Assembly: GCA_031772625.1 (NCBI GenBank)
Contig: CM062813.1
Coordinates: 768,242,720-768,306,719, forward strand
Length of the DNA stretch: 64,000 nucleotides
Direction: 5' to 3'
Origin: Pinus tabuliformis
Taxonomy: Eukaryota; Streptophyta; Pinopsida; Pinales; Pinaceae
The notes under the pieces are model-generated. The model was not told where the DNA came from, ran no database searches, and was given only the letters and a program-made list of their open reading frames with translations. This document shows positions 56,287 to 64,000 of this stretch, one piece after another. The first letter of the stretch is position 1. Each line of letters opens with the position of its first letter. The position numbers and the translations under genes were made by a program.

Positions 56287-56362
56287 ATTTTCTTTTGTTA
56301 TATTGTATTTTATTTTTTATAACTATTTTCTTTTGTTATATTGTATTTTATTTTTTATAATT
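56287..56362. repeat. 38-bp tandem duplication
   Basis: Two nearly identical copies starting ATTTTCTTTTGTTATATTGT at 56287 and 56325. Confidence 0.8.
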
Positions 56363-56450
56363 ATTTTGTTTAGATACTTTAATAATTTTCTAATAATTAT
56401 TTTATTTTATTTTTTTAAATCACTAAAATATTTGATCTTGTTTAAATTCA

Positions 56451-56642
56451 GAAAGTAAAAGAATCTCAACTACCATTAAATAGAATCATTGGAAAGGGAT
56501 ACTTCAGAAGATATGCAGACATACTAAAGATCCAACAGAAGAGGAAAATGACCAAATTGAAGCACATAATACTATGGAAGACGACAATAATGAAGCTTCT
56601 GAAGATAACGAGCATGGATTATATGATATTATTGAAATTTAA
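56451..56642 (+). pseudogene. outer copy: last methyltransferase exon
   Basis: Codes KESQLPLNRIIGKGYFRRY, aligning with the MIGKAYIGRF region of the inner exon 6. After a one-base frame change it continues with the acidic tail and the GL-x-DI end, then TAA. The downstream AGTTATACTTGTAATGTTTT match confirms shared ancestry. Confidence 0.75.
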
Positions 56643-57430
56643 GCTATTCTTGAAAATCAATCTCAATTTTTAGAAATATTGAGAAGTTATACTTGTAATG
56701 TTTTGACTTTAATATTTTATGATAAGAATAAGTATTCAATGATTGTTATTATATTTTAACTTTTTTATTGTCTTATTTCCCATAAAAATCATTTATTTGA
56801 CATGTCTTTCATAGCAAACAAAAAAAATCCTAAAATGTGTATTTTTTTATTATATCTATATTCAAATGTGTATTTTTTGTTAAATGTTTAAAATTATTGG
56901 TCTTTAGTGAGAATTATTTGATGTATATTGAAATAATAATTGACAATACATAGATATATATAAAATCCCGACTTCAAAATATTGACAATATTTTAACTTT
57001 GCAAATAAATTGAGAATTTCTAAAAAATGGTAAATAAAAAACTTTGAAAAGGAAAACAAAAATACACAAACTCGAAAAACACTTAAAAAACAAACATCTC
57101 GTAAAAGAATAAGAATAACACTACTTGAAAATTTCCTAAATAACCAACATTTAGGTTATTTTATCCAAACTTAATAAATAAAAATATTTAAAGTGTCAAA
57201 ATAAGCCCCTAATAAAAAGGTTTGATGTTGCATCAACATTTTTTAAAATCAATATGAAGATCACTAAAATTAAAAAAAATGTCCATTTTTAATACATAAG
57301 AAATTTAGAGTGTAAAAAATATGCCAAAAACAAAGTTGATGTTGTATCAACATTTTTCAAAATCGGCATGAAAATCATGATTTGTTGTGACCTTTAAAAA
57401 AATGAGAAGTCGGTACAGTTACCATTAAGT

Positions 57431-58007
57431 TGAGAACTTTTTCTATGACCAACTCCACTATGATATTTAACGTCCTTCCTTTCCTCTCAAATCTTAGTTT
57501 TAATGAGTAACCATAATTTGAAAATATAATACACACGTGTTACAATAGAAAAAACGAGGGTTCTCCAAAGCCTAATAGTTTAGTAATTATCTATACGAAA
57601 CAGAGAGAAAATTAAATTATAGTATTTAATTGAATTTCTAAACTATCGATGGATGTGCCAAATCAAAATACCATACACAGATATTATATTAGGAAAAAAG
57701 GAGGGCACTCTAAACCGTAATGGTCTGGGGATTCCTTTAAATCGAAATAAGAACATATTTTGTTTAATAGAATTGCTAGACCATCAACGCGAAAACATCT
57801 TGTTCAGACATATATTCCACCCTAAAATCAGTAACTGAATCCTATGGTTGCTTAAGATGTTTCCCATAACAAACTTCACCACCTGTCAAAATAGTACAAA
57901 AATTTAGTCTAAAAATTGAATTTGTTTTCAAATCCAACTACAATTTAAAGCTTATCCCTCAAATAATACACATCTATGGACAAATTCCAAACATGTGACC
58001 AATTGAG
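57431..58007. other. no supported gene
   Basis: AT-rich sequence between the outer transposon and the LINE. Nothing recognised. Confidence 0.4.
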
Positions 58008-61000
58008 TTGCTCGACACAATGGTCATGCTCGCAACTAAACTCAAAAAACTTTTTCTTTATGTTCGTCCATATATCATTCTCTTGCAGGAAACCATGCAC
58101 TTGGTTCCACATGTGATCAAATATTTTAGGAAGATGTTTCCGGAGTGGCATATGGTTGCCATGACTGCTGCTAGTCTATTGGGTGGAGTAGTGGCTCTTT
58201 GGGACCCTCGATGGGTCAAGGTCAGCGCCTTTTCATGTTTTGCTGGTATACTTCTCGAAGGACATATCAGAGGACTTATGGGGCGCATCCATATTCTCAA
58301 TGTGTACGCCCCATACAAGAATAGAGTTGTTTTCTCGGACAAGCTGATTACATCAGGGATTTTGGAGCTGGTATCGCTCATCATTGCGGGGGATTTAAAC
58401 TGCATGGTTGGCTTGGATGAAGTTTGGGGTCATTCCAAAAAAATCGACCCTTTGGCAGAGGTGATCAGAGATGCTATTATGGATCACAACTATGTTGATA
58501 TATGCCCTAAAAAGGTGGTTCCTACATGGGACAATGGTAGAGTGGGGATGGCATATGTTGCGAAGAGGCTGGATCGTTTTATATTGCATGAGCAGGTGGT
58601 GGAGCGACTTGGAAATGTTCAAGTTGAGGTGATAAACAATTACATTTCTGACCATCGACCCATTATATTACAATGGAGGAGGGAGGAGTTTAGAAATGGG
58701 TTACCTTTTAAATTCAAGCGAGTGTGGTTGGATGACCCAAATTTTAATGCACTTGCGCGCAAAGTCTGGACTCGAAATGGGGTTTGGGACTCATCTCCCA
58801 TGGTGCATATCTTGGATAAGCTTGGGATCCTTCGCGGGGAGGTAAAATCTTGGCAGAAGAAGAAGAAATATCAATTGAATAAGAATCTTCATGATATTTT
58901 ATGAGAATTGGATGCTCTTCATCCCCAAATGTGTACACACTGTCTCCCGGATGCTACTCGAAACCATATTCATGAATTAGAACTAAAAAAGAAGCATATT
59001 CTCTCTATTAATGAATCCACCTAGCGCCTTAAGAGTAGGGCCATTTGGATTAGGGAGGGGGATCGAAACACAAAATTTTTCCATAGATTTGCAAATCACA
59101 GGAGAAAAATTAATTTGATATGGGAGATTAAAGATGCAGATGGGAATCGGTTTCAGTCGCAGAGGGATGTTTGCAATGTTGTTGTTTCACATTTCCAGAA
59201 GGCCTATAGTCAAAATGAGGAGATAGATGTGGAGGATCTTATATGGGGTGTGGAACTATATCCCACAATGTTTGATGTTGATGCAAACTCGAAACTTTAT
59301 AAAGTTGTCTCTGAGGCTGAGCTCCTGGAGGTGTTAAAATATTTTAAGGGCAACAAGAGTTTGGGCTCGGATGGGTGGACAGTGGAACTATTTACACACT
59401 TCTTTGATCTCTTTAAACATGACCTCCTTGGCATGGTGGAGGAGTCGAGGTCCAAGGGATTTATCCACCCGCATATAAATTCCACATATATTGCTCTCAT
59501 TCCAAAGTGGAGCCCATCAGACACTTTCTCTGACTTTCATCCCATATCGCTCTATAACCTTATTTATAAGGTTATATCTAAAAAAATTGCAAATAGGATG
59601 AAGAGTACCTTGTCACAATTCATTACACCTGAACAATTTGGTTTTCTACAAAACAGGAAAATCCATGATGTTGTTGCAATTGCCCAGGAGTTCTTACATT
59701 TGATCCACACAAAAAATTAAATGTTGCCATCATGAAGGTAGATTTACAGAAGGCATATGACTGCCTTGACTGGGGATACCTCAGGCTGGTTCTTCAAAAG
59801 ATTGGAATATAGTCCAGATGTGTGGAGTGGATAATGGCATGCGTTACAAACATAAATTATGTTGTTATTATCAATGGTTATCCCTCGAACTTCTTCAGGG
59901 CTGGAAGGGACCTCCGACAGGGATGCTCATTTTCCCCATTTTTATTTATCCTAGTGATGGATGGGTTGAGTTTGCATATAAAGAGAATGGTGGCAAAAGG
60001 ACAGTTTCAGGCTCTACACATGGGAAATGATATTAAAATTTCGCATAGCTTTTTCATTGATGATGTTCTTATAATGGGGATCCTTAACTACTTTGCTTGG
60101 CTGACTCTATTTCATGTATTTTATAAATTTGATAATGCTACTGTATTACATATGATTCTTCAGAATTCCATTGTATATCCCAACATTTGTAATATGGAGG
60201 TCATTGCATATATTAATAGTCTTTTTGGGGTAGCTGCGGATCTAGTGATGAGTGGCATGAAATATCTTGTTTACGATATCAAACCATGTAGCTATAAGGT
60301 TGTGGATTGGGTGTGGCTTTTGGATCGGTTCTATAAGAGGATTTCTAGATGGGAATTCAATTGTCTACCATTGGGGGGTCGCATCATACTGACGTAAGTT
60401 GTGCTCATGAATTTGGGTGTATACTGGGCTCATCTGTTTCATATCCCACTTTCTATTATTAAGAGTCTTAATAGAATTATGGCAAAATACATCTCGGTGG
60501 GTAGCAGAGAAAAAAACAAATTTCATTTGGCCAAGATGTCCCAAATCACTCTTCCAAAGGGTATGGGGGGTTAGGGGATTATGAACCTTCGATGCTTTGG
60601 ATGGGCGTTATTGCTGAAATCTTTATGGAGGGGGATTTTTGGTGATGGAACCTGGGGTAAGATCATTAGAAATAAGTACCAGAAGGATCAAGATTTTCTG
60701 TTTTGGTTTCGCAAAGGATGTATTGGGATCTCATCGGGCTCGACCATCTGGCTTAGCTTCAAAAAAATAGATAAAATTTTCTTACAAAATCTTGCATGGT
60801 CTATGGGGTCGGGACACAGGATTCTCATTGGTGTTGATCACATTCTGGGTACTGGGTTGGAATGCTACATTCCTAAGGATTTTATATGATGCATAAATGG
60901 TCGGGGTATATTTTTTTGGAGCCAAGTTATGTCTTCTTGGCGGGGTCCATGTCCTACTTGGAAATGCGCAGAGGAGCTGGGTTTGGTTGGACAAATGGCG

Positions 61001-62101
61001 AGGGAATGGGAATGGATCTGTGCTGGCATGAAATTATTAGGAATCTGTCGAGAAGGAAATAGTGATTAGATTGTCTGGATGGACAAAATGAAGGCGGGGA
61101 ACATCATGGTAGCTGACACATATAACACTCTCTGCGGAAGGGAGGTCCAGCTTGGGGGGAAATGTGACTTTTATAAATTCTGGAAAACTAAAATTCCCAT
61201 CAAAATCATCCTTTTTTTCTGGCTGGTATGCAAAAACAAAAACCTCACATGGGAAAATATTCAAAAGAGACAGTGGCATGGACCGAGTATCTGTGTGATA
61301 TGTAGGAATGCGGAGGAGAACAATGATCATATGTTTCTTAAATGTCCCAACACGGTTCAAGTATGGAATAAATTGGCTAGTTCTATTGGCTTTCCTTGTA
61401 TTCGTTTTGACAACATCATGGTTTGTATGCAATGGTGGAGCACACAGAAATCCTCATGGAGGATTATCCCCCCAATCCTTTTTTGGACGATATGGAAATG
61501 GCGAAACAAGAATATTTTTGAAAACTCTAATTACAACTTTATGCTGGTTTTTGAGCGCACTATCTCCTATTAGTATATTGTTTTTTCCTTTAATACTCGA
61601 CGTAAAAAAGTACTTCGCAAGCTGTCAGGCCCTCAGATGGAGTATCTGGTGTGTTTCTTTGATGGGGCAGCTAAGAGAAACAAATGTGGATGCGGTTTTT
61701 GGATAGCTATTACAAAAGAACAGGAATTTTGGGTACACTGGAATGCGGGCAGTGACACGAATACAAGGGCTGAAGCGATGGCCCTATGGGGCCTGTTATG
61801 GTTTACACACTTCCTCAACATCCCTGACATCCACATATTTGGGGACTCAAATATCATTATTGAACATGTCAAAGGATGCGCAAAAATTAAACAACAAATG
61901 CTCCTCGGATGGCTTTGGAAAATCGACAATCTTTGGTCCTTTTTCAGAAATTCCTCGATCATGCACATCGGAAGGGAATACAATCAACAAGCAGATCGAC
62001 TATCGAAGTGGGGGCTACAGGAACACTTGGATGGTATGAACATTGAAATCAAACTGGGAGACACTATATTGGATGCTGGGGTGTTTCCTTTTCCTGGGTA
62101 A
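58008..62101 (+). pseudogene. LINE ORF2: APE endonuclease, reverse transcriptase, RNase H
   Basis: APE endonuclease (58008-58700) with IILLQET, IIAGDLNCM, LDRFIL and ISDHRPI. RT (about 59115-60400) with GSDGWTVELF, YIALIPKW, FHPISLYNLIYK, LRQGCSFSPFLFILVMDG and catalytic FIDD. zf-RVT (61180-61340) with FWKTKIPIKIILFFWL and CVICRNAEENNDHMFLKC. RNase H (61637-62101) with CFFDGAAK, TRAEAMAL, FGDSNIII and NQQADRLS, so all four acidic residues remain. One frame change occurs in the A-run near 59711. In-frame stops lie near 58902, 59022, 59810, 60395, 60572, 60887, 61066 and 61571. In a live relative it would nick target DNA and reverse-transcribe LINE RNA. Confidence 0.85.
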
Positions 62102-62490
62102 CTATAGTTGCATTTTTTTGTATACTCTGTGTTTTTCTTTTTTTTAAAAGCTGCCTAGTTTATTTTCCCATGTTGTGAATAGGTGATAAAATTATATGGG
62201 GATCTATGGATTATATGAATATATCCACATGATGTACTGGATGGTGATCTTCTTTTTTTGTACAAATTGACTATATATGACCCTGTATTATATGGCTAAC
62301 ATCCGGACATTAGGCCATTACATAATCATATGATGTATATAATATTACTCTAGATAATCCATTGGATGGGAAGTGGTATGATTTCCCAGAAATGATATTA
62401 GATATATATGATATGGATATCAGAGAAGATAAAATATGTAATTTGATCTTATATGATAATATATTTCTCTTTTTTTGTGCTGAAAAAAAT
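62102..62490 (+). other. LINE 3' UTR
   Basis: T-rich non-coding sequence up to the A-rich end near 62480-62505. No target duplication could be identified. Confidence 0.6.
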
Positions 62491-62505
62491 AAAATAAAAA
62501 CTAAA

Positions 62506-64000
62506 CTCAAGTGATTTTCAAACCATGAAATTGAACCACAAGTAGGCATGGGCATCTTGCCACAAGTGAACGACAAATAGAATGATAAACCACCAATTTT
62601 GAAACTGTGAAACTAAATAAATCTAAACTGTTTTTCTTTAAAGATCTAGATTTATTTAGTCCAACAATGAAATGATTGGATAGAAATCAAATTAACTCTG
62701 AATTTCCAGTTATAAGTATTATATATTAGAGTTCTTTGGATTTTTAAAAACTTTGCAATATTATGATGAAAAATCATGATAAGCTCAGTGATAAGACTTT
62801 ATCTGAATGAAAGAAAACTAATTTAAGTAATTCTTACCGAAATCTGGTTAAAGAATCTATAAACCTTATTTAGATTTAAAACTTGAGTTTGGGTGAACTT
62901 CTCTAGTAAATCAATTCAAAACAAATCATATTATTAAAACAAAAATTCACAACAATATGTCAACATGCAATTCACAGGAGTACTAACTCAGAGAGACAAT
63001 TATTGAACTAAGATTCAAATATAGATGGAGAAATTCAGAGAATGGAACCAGACTTGGTGCTATTGTTGCTCTAGTAATAAGTGTAGCCATTGCAACCATG
63101 GTAGTTTGATGGAGGAATGACATAACTTAAATTTAGTTTTTCAGGCTACTTTTTGGCATGGGCATTTTGTTGTAGATGAACGACTGATACAATCATAAAC
63201 CAAATGAACCACATGTAAGGGATACAACAAAAGAGGGATATGGAAAAGGAAATGGACCACATATAATGAAACAACTAAGTGGACTAGAATGTTAAGTAGC
63301 ATAAGAATTACAAACAATAAATATTTCATAAGAACAATGAGGAGAATAGCTAAGAATTCTATTTTCTGGTAACTTAATACGTGATTATCAACAAGTCTTA
63401 TAATAAATTTATAATCAGATTAAGTAAATGTGACAATGTAATCATTGATTTAAAGATGCAAAGAAGTTATTATTGAAATCTCCCTCAATTGATATAGAGG
63501 AGCTGAAAAGAATATGCTAAAATATTTGATTCCCAACTGTAAGCTCAAAATTTTCATTATGTAACTTGAATTTTCTTTTAAAGCTAGAAAATATTTTTTT
63601 CATAAATTCATGGAAGAACATTAAGTATGATATTTCCAATTTATCATTAAACCTTCAGAAGAAACCTTTGACAACAAGCATAGAACATGATTGGGAATAA
63701 GGGAGTTACATTTCAAATTTCCTACTATCCCTGATCCAAGTGGATATCGGTGGCCACCAACCTATTCCACTAGCTCACAACACAATTTTCCTATTTTGGC
63801 AGTTTTCTATTCTTTGACAGTTTTTAGGCCCTGAACTTCCAGAGATATTTTGGGACCCTAAACAGTGTTGTTTTGGGGGAATGGGTTGAATTTAAACTAT
63901 GACTGTCATCGACAATTGGATATTGTACTTCTCAGATAGACCTTTCTAACAAGCTATCATGCGCATCAAACGAAGATCATATGTTGAAGTTATGAGCCTC
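62506..64000. other. no supported gene
   Basis: AT-rich and non-coding on both strands. The last 280 bases have a more even composition, but no LTR, gene or repeat boundary can be fixed there. Confidence 0.4.

Larger units (their letters stand above)
53974..57430. mobile_element. outer copy of the transposon, right part (internally deleted)
   Basis: It begins inside the outer transposase's first exon (start codon at 54018-54020, minus strand), then the divergent promoter region (54021-54437), then unrelated AT-rich filler with a SINE, then the last methyltransferase exon (56451-56642) and an AT-rich end like that of the inner copy. Methyltransferase exons 1-5 are missing. It is more diverged than the inner copy, and no clear terminal repeat is left near 57430. 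It is a non-autonomous deletion derivative or a decayed remnant. Confidence 0.7.
58008..62490 (+). mobile_element. 5'-truncated L1-type LINE
   Basis: Holds most of an ORF2 but no ORF1; the endonuclease begins abruptly near 58008, so this is a 5'-truncated insertion. The 3' end near 62490 has TTTTTTGTGCTGAAAAAAAT-like sequence, typical for plant LINE tails. It belongs to a different family from the LINE at 11940-18810, as RT and RNase H sequences differ throughout. Confidence 0.85.

Noticed and set aside
58008-62490. Full-length LINE
   Set aside because: ORF1 and the start of the endonuclease are missing, so it is 5'-truncated.

Overview
The window looks like repeat-dense, AT-rich intergenic DNA from a large plant nuclear genome. 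L1-type LINEs with a plant-style RNase H tail, Ty3/gypsy and Ty1/copia elements primed by initiator-Met tRNA, a tRNA-derived SINE and a Mutator-type MITE all point to a plant. A Penelope-type GIY-YIG endonuclease tail at 1319-1555 hints at a gymnosperm, probably a conifer, because Penelope elements with this endonuclease are known from conifers and are rare in flowering plants. That placement is inference. I see no complete host gene. Two host-like pieces are suggested: a NO VEIN-like fragment (6337-7035, minus) and a ferroportin-like first exon (about 7448-7735, plus).

Layout. 1-2936: a 2.5-kb near-perfect palindrome around the Penelope-type endonuclease tail, set in a 57-bp minisatellite. 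2937-8659: diverged duplications, a 170-bp hairpin and the two host-like fragments. 8660-10620: 5' end of an old Ty1/copia element. 11011-11295: a 267-bp MITE with 9-bp target duplications. 11940-18810: a full-length L1-type LINE on the minus strand. 19000-34980: nested LTR-element fossils. They comprise an old zinc-knuckle retroelement remnant, a fairly young Ty3/gypsy chromovirus (21130-27003), and a Ty1/copia element (about 27420-34900) that holds a non-autonomous LTR element (29249-32265).

34984-57430 is the most interesting region. It holds two related copies of a large two-gene DNA transposon, one inside the other. The inner copy (35815-53969) has 27-bp terminal inverted repeats and a 4-bp target duplication (ACAA). 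It sits in the first coding exon of the transposase gene of the outer copy. Two divergent genes flank a shared promoter region. On the minus strand is a three-exon transposase gene (36605-48248) with a long acidic tandem-repeat N-terminus and a DUF7869-like DDE-type core. On the plus strand is a multi-exon gene (49520-53102) that joins a ParB-like domain to a beta-class N6-adenine/N4-cytosine DNA methyltransferase. A 7.5-kb Ty3/gypsy element (38389-45896) lies in an intron of the transposase gene. The outer copy keeps its promoter region and the last methyltransferase exon (53974-57430) but has lost the middle.

58008-62490 is a second LINE, 5'-truncated, on the plus strand. 62500-64000 shows nothing I can support.

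I propose that the transposase cuts at the terminal repeats and that the methyltransferase marks the element's DNA, perhaps to control transposition, silencing or target choice. Only the gene arrangement, motifs, splice sites, terminal repeats and target duplication are read from the sequence; the cooperation is inference. Both genes carry disruptions, so this copy is probably inactive.
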